Below are positions 52,344-63,989 of a DNA stretch of 64,000 nt, one piece after another; position 1 is the first letter of the stretch; every line of letters begins with the position of its first letter. The stretch is taken from contig CAJJDM010000004.1 of NCBI GenBank assembly GCA_905182975.1, positions 912,428-976,427 on the forward strand, in the 5' to 3' direction. The translations under genes were made by a program, and so were the position numbers. Source of the stretch: Paramecium primaurelia (Eukaryota; Ciliophora; Oligohymenophorea; Peniculida; Parameciidae). The notes beneath the pieces were generated by a model that saw nothing but the letters and a program-made list of their open reading frames with translations, searched no databases and had not been told where the DNA came from.

Positions 52344-52695
52344 TTTTAATCATTTCACAATTTTACTTCATCAAGCATTATTTAATACCTTATAAGTTGA
52401 GTTGCAACAATTAATTATTTTTATGTTTTGAATCTATTATGAATTTCTTAATTTATCTTAATTCATGTTCTACAACTTTTCTTAGCCCAAACACTTTTAA
52501 ACTAATAAATGCTCTTCATATTAAAGGAATTTTTTTTAATAGATTACTCTTTATGTATGGATGCATTATACATTATAAAAAATAATTCTTACGCCATATT
52601 TGTTACAGCAAATTTAGATTAATTAAATTAAAAAATTGCAGCATCTACATTGCATTGAAAACATCTATATAAACACGAATTCGACCTTCTTTTAT
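52344..52695. other. 352-nt contig end unique to the left side of the gap
   Basis: Follows the left copy of the 226-bp repeat and stops at the N. No coding signal. It occupies the place that 52923 onward takes on the other contig, so the two may be alternative versions of the same locus. Confidence 0.5.
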
Positions 52696-52696
52696 N

Positions 52697-52922
52697 AAAT
52701 GTTTATTTTGATTCACTTTAAAATAAATTAATACTTTCACTGAATTTACTTCTGAAGTAATGTTTGGAAAATCTAATAAATATGGGATGATTGTATACTA
52801 TTGGTTATGAGAACTTTATACGCTAAATAATTCTTAATTGAAAAAATCTTGATCTGAATAACACTTTTAGATATAACATATTCAATATTGAACCTTTAAT
52901 TTTACTGATTATACGATATTTA
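52697..52922. repeat. 226-bp direct repeat, right copy
   Basis: Matches 52118..52343 as far as can be seen by eye. It leads directly into the zone with the WD40 relic. Confidence 0.9.
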
Positions 52923-53014
52923 ATGATATTGTAAAACAATAATAATATATTCGATATTGATAGTACTCAGTTAACATAGATGTTAATTTTACTCTTCAAC
53001 TTTGATTCTAATTA

Positions 53015-53530
53015 GATTCCCAAAAATACAGCTACCTTTGGATTTCAATCTAGATCTCAAATCAATGCCTTGATGATTGATGAATTCTCCTTTGAGAACT
53101 AGAGCTCCTTATGGTTATTAATATTGCGGAATAGGATATAAGGAATGTAGTGATATAATTTGTAGCTAAAAATATGATAGGGCATAAATACTACCTTCGG
53201 TTATATGGCTATGTTATTGGAGTGGATTCTTAAATTACGAGAGGATTTAATTTCTTATCCTGTTTTGACATCCCATAGACGAATAGACAATCCTGAATAT
53301 CAGAAGCTAAGGTTTTTCAATCAGGTAAAAGCAGACTGATGTTACAGATCCATTATGACCATTTAATTTATTTAATCATAGATTCTTAAATTCTTCCAAT
53401 TAAAATTCAATAATAATACTTCATTTATATTTATTCCACTTATACTAATATTATTAAATTAGGATCCACTAAAATTAAACCTAACAAAATTAGCTCCCAG
53501 AAAAGAAGTATTTAGATCAAATCATTTTTG
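53015..53530 (-). pseudogene. WD40-gene relic reduced to one repeat
   Basis: Collinear with the large WD40 gene at 60086..63989, in the same orientation. Near 53015..53230 it matches that gene's C-terminal domain, with frameshifts. At ~53250..53390 there is a single WD unit whose DNA (ttatcctgttttgacatccc and following) is almost the same as the intact repeats. At ~53390..53530 it matches the part just before the array (hinge and pentapeptide-like turns). The other ~18 WD repeats are missing and no long frame remains, so it is a decayed paralogue. Whether the array collapsed or never expanded cannot be told. Confidence 0.8.
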
Positions 53531-54097
53531 TAAAACTAAATTTCTATTAATAAAGGATTTAAAAAATAATTATTAACCTTAATTATTAATGATATTATAA
53601 AATTACCAATTATAGAATAATGAAATATTTATAATTTTTGAGTCATCAACTTAAATATACATATATCATTAATTTTCATCTTTTATATATTAAGTTAGTT
53701 CAATAGATTTCTTATCCAATTATTCTAATATTAGAGGGATTAATTCATTAATAGAGGTGAAAATTAAAGTATTTTACGACTTTGATTTATGGATATTGTT
53801 TACAATACCAATTTGTAAATCCTTATTTCGTTTTATTTAATCTTTGAACTATTTAATATAAATTTAAACTAATTTCTTAATGAATTAATTTAAATGTAAA
53901 ATTTAACTGGTTGATGAGTTCTCAAAAGAATACAGTTTTTAAAAGCTAAGAAATGATAAAGCATTAATTTAGTTACAATTATCTTGAATGTAAAAGTGAT
54001 TATACATAATCTCATCAATTTATAAATGTTAATTATTTGATATATGTAAAATTTCGAGTTAGAGAAGATATAATTATTTCTGTAAATCTTAATCCTT
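53531..54097. other. 567 nt without a recognisable gene
   Basis: AT-rich; the 5' part of the WD40 relic may fade into its left side, but I cannot align it by eye. At 54059..54093 lies a 35-nt stretch that recurs with three changes at 59511..59545. Confidence 0.4.
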
Positions 54098-54725
54098 TCA
54101 ATTATATCGTATTTCTTGATGATAATATTTGAGAATATTCGTAATTATCTAAATTTGATCTTTTACTCCATTTGACTGCTGTTCCTTTTCATTCAGTAAT
54201 GCATTTATGAACTGTAAAAAATATTCTTCAACCTGCCTTTGATTTTCGTCTGTTAATAGAAATTCAAGGCAATTAAAAATCTTCTCTTTCTTACAAATCT
54301 CAAGTATCGCAATGGAACTTAGTTGTCGATGTCTTTTTTAAGAAGCCAACATCTAATCCAAACCTATTTTCTAATGTATGTTGGTGTTCATTTCCTTTTG
54401 TTTTTGTAAATATTGAATTTCTATTACTCACTTTTTACATCTTAAATTATGAAAAAGTATCTTATGTATTTTTTTTGAATTTAAGAATATAGGATGATAA
54501 TGCAAATAGTCTCTTACTAGTGATCAACTCATTTATAATCACTCGAAAAGTGAAATAATCAACCCAAGTGCTATGTAAAGGAGTACCACTTGTTTCATTA
54601 TGATTATCCATTTTATGTAACCTGGAAATTCCTAAATCTGTTATTCTCAAGTTTTGGTTATGGTGAACATTAAATTGAATTTTCTGATTAAGAAATAAAG
54701 CCTGATGACATTTCCTAAAATCTAA
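54098..54725 (-). pseudogene. decayed Ser/Thr kinase
   Basis: A frame from ~54720 reads through a kinase middle: NQNLRITDLGISRLHK (a DFG region, as DLG), HNETSGTP, then VDYFTFRVIINELITSKRLF, which resembles the D-x-[FW]-S-x-G-V-I-x-[YW]-E-L helix, and LENRFGLDVGFL near subdomain XI. The APE segment is missing and the frame ends at a TGA after KFHCDT. The next frame is open from IAILEICKKEKIF to a stop at 54098, so one frameshift separates two intact-looking parts. HRDxKxEN and the glycine loop are not visible upstream. A kinase relic, in sequence unlike the intact kinase at 25258. Confidence 0.6.
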
Positions 54726-56503
54726 TCAATTATTTAGAACAATATCAAAAGATGATTTATAGTTAATAGAGCAAAATATATAAAATATTATTCATATTTA
54801 AGATTTTGTAACAAATTAATAATGTTCTAAATTCTAAAATTTAGAAATAACCTAATTCAATAGAAAACAATAAATTATTTTTCAATATTCAAAAATATTT
54901 ATCAAGCTCAACAATTTCAATTATCCACTTTAAAATACGAATGATTATTTTTATAATTTCCAAATTATTGAAAAATTTCACTCTAAATTTAAAAAAAAGT
55001 CACTCAAACAATTCAATTATCTAAGAGTATTATTTAATTTATTATTAATTATGCTTAGAATAAATAATTAGAATAACCTTATGTTGAACTATCATCAAAG
55101 ATTATAAAATTACGGTAAGAATTTGATAATTTGGATTAATTTTAATTAGTAAATTAGAAATTTTTGTTTAGTAGTCAAACCAGTGATGAGCCAAATTTAT
55201 AAAATACCATCAAGACAAGATATTAAATGATTTAATGTTTGTTCTTTATACTATTGTGAAATGTTAACTACCAATTTTTAATCAAAAAACTAAAATTCAT
55301 TGAAGTATGAATTAAATATAGCAAATGTTTCTAAACATATAAATATGTGGAATTATGATTTTTCTTGGAGTGAAAATTGTTTGGTAATATTAGAGATTAT
55401 CATCTTAAGTTAGCAAAAAAAATTAATAAACATTATTAAACTGTTAGAAATCTAGAAGAAGCTGCTTATGATAAAGAAACAAGTCCAACCATATTCAATT
55501 ATACCTAATCTTTATTAGGTTATTTTCATCATCATTATTCATATTCTTAAATGCAATTAAATTAAGATGTTAAAAAAAAAATCAAATCTATACTAAACGG
55601 AAAGATTACACATTGTGATTTATGTTTAGTGATAATTGTAGCAAACGCTATCATGTTTGTTCAGATTTTGTATGCTTTGAAATGATTTATGGATGACTGA
55701 ATTAAATGAGAAAAATGATAAATAAGAGTTATATTAATCAAAAAACAACCTATACAAAAATAATCTGAAAAAAATGAAGTCATTTTGATGATATTTTAAA
55801 TTAAATTAATCTAAAAAACTCAAACTTATATAAATTCATTAATTTGAATATAATTACTAAATTTCATTCTTTTTATTATTATTATTTTAATACTTCTTTT
55901 TTAATAAAATAGTATTTGTTTACTCTATAAAAAAATAATTCAGATTGACTAATTCAACAAAATTTTCGGCAACCTTTCTTTCAAAATATTTAAATTTCGT
56001 TTTTTTCAGTCGATAATAATATTAATAATTTTCTTCATATCCTACTCCTAACACAATTATAAAATCATCAGAAATTATATCTAAAGGCTATATATTACTT
56101 AAAATAATAATTTTCTTAACTTAAGACTGTATTGTTATAGATGTGAAAATCCATCGACTTTTATAATCTTAAAGTGGATAATTAAATTTCAGATATATGA
56201 TTATTGTGTGTACTTAGATAATGCTCTAATTTTAAATTTTGAAAGTCAAAATCAATTTATTGACATGTTTTATTTAGTACAAAAATTTCTGATTTTCTTG
56301 ATTATAATTATTTTAAGTAAATGAAAATTTCATAAAATATATCCTTAATAGTTTTTAAACAGTTGTGATACTTTTGGAAGGTTAATTTTTAACTGATTTA
56401 AATAATGGTAAGATTGCTTTAAATTGAGTTTATAGAATAAAAAGATTTTCTATATAATTTAGAATATATTGTTTGAGTGAATAAAATAAATTGAATATAA
56501 TTA
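54726..56503. other. 1.8 kb gene-poor stretch with one open fragment
   Basis: Largely AT-rich spacer. On the plus strand a frame ending at TGA 55683..55685 is open for ~95 codons and looks protein-like (DYHLKLAKKINKHYQTVRNL, EEAAYDKETSPTIF). It is preceded by a TGA, with no plausible start or splice joining it to upstream exons, so it is probably another gene fragment. From 55686 to 56503 I see nothing except the 5' flank of the papain-like gene. Confidence 0.4.
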
Positions 56504-57493
56504 ATGAAAAATATAATTGCAGCCACATTGACGACTCTACTCATTGGTTTTGGTTTATACGAAGTAAATTTAGATTCTGCTTCTGATTTTGAAAGATGGG
56601 CTTTGAAATATGGCAAAAATTATTATGGAGATGAGAAAATTTATAGATAAACAATTTATTATCAAAATAAATAAATGATTGATGAACATAACAAAAGAAC
56701 CGATGCTACTTATTTAATGGCACAAAATCAATTTATGACTATTACAAATGAAGAATTTATTCGACTATATTTGAATACTAAATCATCTGAATAATTAAAT
56801 CAATAAGATTAAGTTAGAAGAAACAATATTTATAAATCTCCAGAATCGATTAACAAAGAAAATAAACGAGATTCAGTTGATTGGAGAGGTTTGGTAAAAG
56901 TTAAAAATTAAGGATCGTGTCCTTCTTCCTATGCAATTTCAGCAACTAGTTTAACAGAAGCAGAATATGCAGCCTTAAAAGGAATATCTGTAACATTATC
57001 AGCACAATAAATTATGGATTGTCATTACATGAAGGATGGATGTGATCCTAATTTTGATAGAAATACTGTTTGGGAAGCATTAGGATACATGATGTAACAT
57101 GGATTATATAATGAATACTAATATCCGTACACTGGTAAAGATCAGCGGTGTTAAATAAAAACAGATGGACCTTGGAAGATCAAAAATCGCTCGTGGTCTG
57201 CTTCTATGAAAGCTTATTCTTTATAAAGCCATCTTTATTTTAACCATCCTTATTCAGTTGAAGTTGATGGCACTAAATGGTAATTCTATGGTTCTGGTAT
57301 ATTTTCTGATTGTAGTTCTGCTACTAGCACAACTAATTATTATGCATTAGTTGTTGGATATGATAAATCAGAAAATTGGTTTGTTCAAGCTTCTTTTGGA
57401 ACTACTTGGGGAGAATCTGGATATATAAGATTAGCACCAGGAAATACTTGTGGTATTTTAAATACGGTCAATCATGTGGACTTGAATGATTGA
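56504..57493 (+). CDS. papain-family pseudoprotease (catalytic triad lost)
   Basis: 329 residues, no introns, one uninterrupted frame. A signal peptide (MKNIIAATLTTLLIGFG) is followed by an I29-type propeptide with all ERFNIN positions filled (E-x3-R-x3-Y-x2-N-x3-I-x3-N). The mature part begins DSVDWRGLVKVKNQGSC. Where papain has QGSCGSCWAFS it reads QGSCPSSYAIS, so the catalytic Cys is Ser. The His motif (HAVLAVGYG type) is NYYALVVGYD, with Tyr for His, and the Asn motif (KNSWGxxWG) is VQASFGTTWG, with Ala for Asn. The fold, disulphide Cys and length are otherwise normal for a cathepsin L-like protein. A non-peptidase role such as binding or inhibition is inferred. It stands alone among relics. 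Confidence 0.9.
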
Positions 57494-58746
57494 TTTATCA
57501 TAAAACCATTTATCATAAAATAACAATTTCATCCATATCTCTTCATTCATATCACATAATAAAACTATGTTAAATAGATATTTTGAGAAATGAACCTTTA
57601 TGTTAAATTAAGTGTTAGTCTCAACTGGCATATGAACGGATCTCTATGACACCATTAATATGGCCATGTAAACAAAATTTAAAGCAAAGAGTTGGCCATG
57701 AGGATAATTGGAGATTATTTTTTTGTAAAATGATAGTTATTTTTTTTTATTTTGAGTTATTTAAGATTGAAATTCATAAATAGGATTAATAATAAGAACA
57801 ATTTAAATCAATGAAAAATGAGAAATTGACTAGCAAAATAATATTATTGTTATAAACTTATCTTTATAAAATGAATATTCTAAAAAAGTAATTCAATTTA
57901 TTAATTCAAATTCAAAAACTAAAATGATTGAACACATTTATGCTTAGAAAAATAAATTTTTTATTTTGTTTTTTGAATTTAAAAATTTGAGCAAATAATG
58001 ATTGAAACAATTAGTATTGTTCGAAATAAAAGAAGCAAATTGATTAATTGGGAAAATATAATTCCTTAAAAATAAAATTTTAAATAAGCATTATGATTTT
58101 TAAATAATAAAATGAAATTAATCAATTAAGATTCCAAAGGCTTTGTCAAATTAAACTAATATTTTTAACAATTAAAAACATACCATGTAGTAAAATGAAG
58201 AAATGAAAATCTAATTGAGTATTTTTTCAAAGATAAAATAATACTTATAAGCTATCATATTGATCGAATAACTTGTTAATATTAATATTATTTTTATACG
58301 AAAAAATTGAAAGTTTATAGAATATTGTATATATTTTGTTTTAAATTCTTAAGAAAAAACATGAATTCACAATGTTAAAGGCAGATTTTAATCAAGCTAA
58401 AATAAAAGAAAATTAGCAAAAACAATATATTACCTTTTATAAATTAGATTAATAAATTTTTCCCTAATTTTAACTGGATCTTATGTCTATGTATTTATAC
58501 ATCATAATTTTGCTAATATTTTCAAGTATTGATCCTCTAAATATTTGAATGTATAAGAAAAATTATTATTAAAAAATCCTCTATTTAAGTATTCACTTCT
58601 ACTTTAAATTTAATGTTTTCAAACTTACTTGAAAAATATGTTTCCTAGATTTTAGCTCTGATTCTATCTTTCTATAATAATCTATAATAATGCTATGCTG
58701 TCATTTTGAAATCAATTATTACATTTATAATTTTGAACCTTAATCC
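57494..58746. other. 1.25 kb without a recognisable gene
   Basis: AT-rich spacer. A patch near 57600..57720 is less AT-biased but gives no convincing frame; it might be old coding sequence. Nothing else seen. Confidence 0.45.
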
Positions 58747-59433
58747 ATATGTAATGCAGTAATAATGCTGTCTTTAGATAAAATATTTATGAATTGAATG
58801 TTGTTGGTCAACATTACTTAACTAATACAATATGTTAAAATTGCCAGTTTAAAGCATTACTTTATAGTTTGAGAAATCAAAATTATGCTAAGTTAGGATG
58901 GTATGGAGGTTGTAGTCAAATCGAATTCATAGGTTAAGTTAATTTCTTAGTTGAAGATTAGACTGGTAGCTTCTTTGGTGAAAAAGGTTACGCAATTGAT
59001 AATAATACATATTTAGGTCCATGCCCTTATTTAACATTCTTATCACTGCACCGTATCAAAACTTAAGACTACTGAAGAATTCTTTGGAGATAAATTCTTA
59101 TAATATGCATTTGCCCTTCTTGGAGGTGATCCATATAATTACTTTAACTTACAAATCAAAGAACTTAAATTTTTATCTAAATTTCTTTATGTTTATTGAG
59201 CTATTATTGATAATCCTGATATAGGCACAGATGAAGCTCAATGTTCTCAATCAAATTTTGAATAAATTGCCACTAATCTCTAATCATTTAACCCTGGAAT
59301 CTATTTGTGGATTACTCAAAACTATCAAATGTTCTCAATTCTCTAATATTATCAGAAAGAAATTATTAATTATCCAAGTTGGCACAAAGAAAAATAAAGC
59401 CAAAATTAATGGACATGCTTTAATTTAGGATGA
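58747..59433 (+). pseudogene. frameshifted relic of an unknown secreted-type gene
   Basis: Two protein-like blocks lie in different frames. The first (LVEDQTGSFFGEKGYAIDNN and flanks, to ~59030) is Cys-containing (TICQNCQF, WYGGCSQIEF). Near 59030..59060 the frame must shift to read KTTEEFFGDKFLQYAFALLG, and that block contains one TGA (after SKFLYVY) before going on through NPDIGTDEAQCSQSNFEQ and SFNPGIYLWITQNYQ to a stop at 59433. No intron explains either break. I do not recognise the family; a secreted hydrolase is conceivable from composition only. Confidence 0.6.
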
Positions 59434-60085
59434 GAATTAAAAATCATAATAGAATGTTTTTTAAATAATAATTAATTTATATTATTAATACAATCTATAT
59501 AATGGTACGATTAGAGAAGATATAATTATCTCCTTAAATCTTAATAATATAAAAAAAAAAAATTTTTTAATATGTTTTCTACATTATCTTGAATAGAGAG
59601 CAATGTTAAGATTAATGAATATCATATTGTTTTAACTTTGTTATATAGTTTAGATTATATTCTAAGATTAACTTTATTTTTTTAATTCTTGTTATATCTT
59701 TTTTATTATTATCTTTGTTATTAAATATATCAGAAAATATTTCTATTAAAACTTATGTTATGTTTATAAATAGTAATAAATTAAATAAACTATTAGAATC
59801 TTATGAAATAATAAGTGCAGTTGTGTAAATTAGGTTTCAATTAAGTAATTAAAATTAATCTCTTCATTTAGCTTACTTAAATCTCTATTAATATATTAAT
59901 ATGAGTTTTTTTAAGGAGATCTCAATAAATATACCCTACATTTCCTTTAAATTGAATATTTTTGAAAAACTTGTATGAATCATAAGAAATCAAAATAAAG
60001 AATAGAGAAAAAAAAAGATATAATTAAAAAAATATAAAGAATGAAATAAAATAATAATTGTAATGTTCTGTAGGAATAATAATAA
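59434..60085. other. 652 nt spacer before the WD40 gene
   Basis: AT-rich, including a run of 13 or so A then T near 59550. It contains the 35-nt motif at 59511..59545 shared with 54059..54093. No gene recognised. Confidence 0.5.
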
Positions 60086-63000
60086 TCACTTTTACTTAAG
60101 GTCTTCCAAAAAGCAACTTCCTTTTTGTTTAAATAATGTTTTTAAATCTATACCTGATTGATTGATAAACTCTCCTTTAAGAATTAAAGCTCCTTTAGCT
60201 TAGAATATTGCCTTTTGGGAAATAAGGAGTGTGTTTATGTAATGGGTAGCTAAAATTAAAAAAAATTTATAGTACCTTCTTAGGATGGACAACTTGATTA
60301 AAGTGGAACCTTAAATTATGCTAGAATATCTTTGTAGCTTTTATCAGAGGATTGAATTTCTTATCCTGTCTTTACATCCCATAGACGGATAGAGTTATCA
60401 CTACTACCAGAAGCTAATATATTTCCATCAGGAGAGAAACAGACTGATACTACACCATATTCATGACCATCTAATTTGGCTTTTTATTATCCTGTTTTGA
60501 CATCCCATAGACGGATAGACTTATCATCACTACCAGAAGCTAATGTATTTCCATCAGGAGAGAAACAGACTGAGTAGACAGTACTAGTATGACCATCTAA
60601 TTTGGCTTTTTATTATCCTGTTTTGACATCCCATAGACGGATAGACTTATCATTACTACCAGAAGCTAATGTATTTCCATCAGGAGAGAAACAGACTGAG
60701 TAGACAGTACTAGTATGACCATCTAATTTGGCTTTTTATTATCCTGTTTTGACATCCCATAGACGGATAGACTTATCATTACTACCAGAAGCTAATGTAT
60801 TTCCATCAGGAGAGAAACAGACTGAGTAGACAGTACTAGTATGACCATCTAATTTGGCTTTTTATTATCCTGTTTTGACATCCCATAGACGGATAGACTT
60901 ATCATTACTACCAGAAGCTAATGTATTTCCATCAGGAGAGAAACAGACTGAGTAGACAGTACTAGTATGACCATCTAATTTGGCTTTTTATTATCCTGTT
61001 TTGACATCCCATAGACGGATAGACTTATCATTACTACCAGAAGCTAATGTATTTCCATCAGGAGAGAAACAGACTGAGTAGACAGTACTAGTATGACCAT
61101 CTAATTTGGCTTTTTATTATCCTGTTTTGACATCCCATAGACGGATAGACTTATCATTACTACCAGAAGCTAATGTATTTCCATCAGGAGAGAAACAGAC
61201 TGAGTAGACAGTACTAGTATGACCATCTAATTTGGCTTTTTATTATCCTGTTTTGACATCCCATAGACGGATAGACTTATCATTACTACCAGAAGCTAAT
61301 GTATTTCCATCAGGAGAGAAACAGACTGAGTAGACAGTACTAGTATGACCATCTAATTTGGCTTTTTATTATCCTGTTTTGACATCCCATAGACGGATAG
61401 ACTTATCATTACTACCAGAAGCTAATGTATTTCCATCAGGAGAGAAACAGACTGAGTAGACAGTACTAGTATGACCATCTAATTTGGCTTTTTATTATCC
61501 TGTTTTGACATCCCATAGACGGATAGACTTATCATTACTACCAGAAGCTAATGTATTTCCATCAGGAGAGAAACAGACTGAGTAGACAGTACTAGTATGA
61601 CCATCTAATTTGGCTTTTTATTATCCTGTTTTGACATCCCATAGACGGATAGACTTATCATTACTACCAGAAGCTAATGTATTTCCATCAGGAGAGAAAC
61701 AGACTGAGTAGACAGTACTAGTATGACCATCTAATTTGGCTTTTTATTATCCTGTTTTGACATCCCATAGACGGATAGACTTATCATCACTACCAGAAGC
61801 TAATATATTTCCATCAGGAGAGAAACACACTGATCTCACACAATTACTATGGCCATCAAATCTAGCTATTTATTATCCTGTTTTGACATCAAATATACGG
61901 ATAGAGTTATCATAACTCCCTGAAGCTAATGTATTTCCATCAGGAGAGAAACAGACTGCCATTACATAGTTACTATGGCCATCTAATTTAGCTTTTTATT
62001 ATCCTGTTTTGACATCCCATAGACGTATAGAGTTATCATAACTACCAGAAGCTAATGTATTTTCACCAGGAGAGAAACAAACTGAGTAGACAGTGCTAGT
62101 ATGGCCATCTAATTTGGCTTTTTATTATCTTGTTTTGATATCCCATAGACGTATAGACTTATCATTACTACCAGATGCTAATGTATTTCCATCAGGAGAG
62201 AAACAGACTGAATTGACTTAATACTAATGACCATCTAATTTGGCTATTTATTATCCTGTTTTTATATCCCAGATACGGATAGAGTTATCCCAACTACTAG
62301 AAGCTAATGTATTTCCATCAGGAGAGAAACAGACTGACATAACTAAATTACTATGACCATCTAACTTGGCTGTTAATTATCCTTTTTTGACTTCCCATAT
62401 ACAGATAGAGATATCCCAACTACCAGAAGCTAATGTATTTCCATCAGGAGAAAAACAGACTGACATTACTACATTACTATGACTATCTAATTTGGCTTTT
62501 TATTGTCCTGATTTTACATCCCATAGACGGATAGAGTTATCACCATTTCCAAAAATACTGCCACCACCAGATGCTAACATATTTCCATCAGGAGAGAAAC
62601 AGACTGACATCACATCATGCTCATGACCATCTAATTTGGCTTTTTATTATCCTGTTATGACATCCCAAAAACGAATAGAATTATCACCACCTCCTATAAT
62701 ACAGCCACCACCAGATGCTAATGTTTTTCCATCAGGAGAAAAACAAACCGATGAAACAGGTCCATAATAACCATTCAATTTATTTAACTCATGAATTTTT
62801 AAGTTCTTCCATTTGCAATTGAGTAGTTAAGCACCATTCAAATTCAATCCGCTGATATCTACATTATCAAACTCAGATTAATTAAGGTTACATCTTACAA
62901 AATTACCTCCAATTAAAGAAGTATTCTTTATTCTGATATTTTCAAAGGATTGGTTCCTAATATCAACCTTCATGGCTACTAATAAACTAAGTCCATTTGA

Positions 63001-63989
63001 TCCACATTGAATAAATTTAACATCTATGCTTGTGAGGAGAACAATAAATTTGATAAAATCTATAATTCCTTTGTTATCTTTCAACTTCTTAATTAGATCT
63101 TATCTTGCCTTTTCATAAGTCTCTGAAGAATAATTATCCTTACTAAATTAATGATCCTATATATTTCTCAAGACATTTGCGATTTTCTTAACTTATTTCT
63201 TCACATCCTTTATATTCACTTACTTGCAGTTTAAAGATTCATAAAAATGATGATTGTTTGTGTTCGACAGGAATCCAATAATGTCTGAAGCTTTCTCTTT
63301 TCTAAGTGTATCAAGAATCTTCTAATAGAGAGTTTCATCTATATTCTGGATGTAGGTTAGCATCTCATAAAAATCTTCCTTCATTAAATAAATTTCTTCT
63401 TCATGCTCCCTAAAGATAAGATTTATAATACTTACTTAATTAATGATTGGATCTATTGGATTCCTTTGTTAGACTTTTCAATAAAAACCTTTATATGTTG
63501 GTCCCACCAGCTCTTGGTTTTATCTAACTCCTTCATATAAGATATCTTCTCAGCATTCCAATCATTTAAAGTTGATCCTTCTACAATGTTTACTAATTTT
63601 TCTATATCACTGTAAGAGGATTCAGCTAGATTTGTATTTTCGTTGATGAGATTTAAGTAGGATTAGTTTTCTTTTTCAATCCAATCGTAGACTTATTTAA
63701 TTAATTGTGACAATTCTTTCCAAATTTTCTTCAACGTTTAATCTGTTTGAGAGATTGCGGATTTTAAGGCCATTCTCTATTTGGTTAACTCAGATGATTC
63801 ATTAAGCTTGGAGTCATTTAATTTCTTTAGAGCAATTTCTTAAAACTTTTTGAGGGATAGTATATGTTTAACATCTACACCATGTTCATCAAAACATTCA
63901 CAACAAAGTTTCCTTTAAAATTTACAAATGTGAGGAGCTTTGCATATCAAAGTGATCGGATTTTGAAAATGGTGGGTGCAATTGATCAT
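60086..63989 (-). CDS. large WD40-repeat protein with Cys/His-rich N-terminus
   Basis: 1,283 residues in three exons; introns 63410..63435 and 60250..60275. The start (MINCTHHFQNPITLICK) and CKFQRKLCCECFDEHG give a compact Cys/His cluster like a B-box or other small zinc finger. About 290 helical residues follow. Next, ~50 residues with pentapeptide-like turns (NFVRCNLNQSEFDNVDISGL, NLNGAQLLNCKW) lead into ~19 WD40 units of 42 residues (SVCFSPDGNTLASGSNDKSI, RLWDVKTGQQKAKLDGH). The C-terminal ~85 residues include LLISQKAIFQAKGALILKGE and GIDLKTLFKQKGSCFLEDL. Nineteen units would make two or three propellers, a scaffold for protein assembly. Only 11 nt of 5' flank are in the window. Confidence 0.9.
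60355..62770 (-). repeat. tandem WD40 array, 126-bp units
   Basis: About 19 consecutive WD units inside the gene above. The two at the N-terminal side carry 6-residue insertions (GGGCIIGGG, GGGSIFGNG); the next six differ from each other. From ~60545 to ~61790 about nine units appear identical at the DNA level, including silent positions, flanked by near-identical ones. Perfect identity over >1.1 kb points to recent unequal exchange or gene conversion; the true copy number could also differ from the assembled one. Confidence 0.92.

Noticed and set aside
60355..62770. CRISPR-like or satellite repeat array
   Set aside because: The 126-bp units are in frame and encode canonical WD40 repeats without spacers, inside one long gene.
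1880..63084. Short ORFs of 60-130 codons found when TAA and TAG are read as stops
   Set aside because: Under the ciliate code nearly all are pieces or shadows of the long genes listed, or lie in spacers; only those that fit a full gene model were used.
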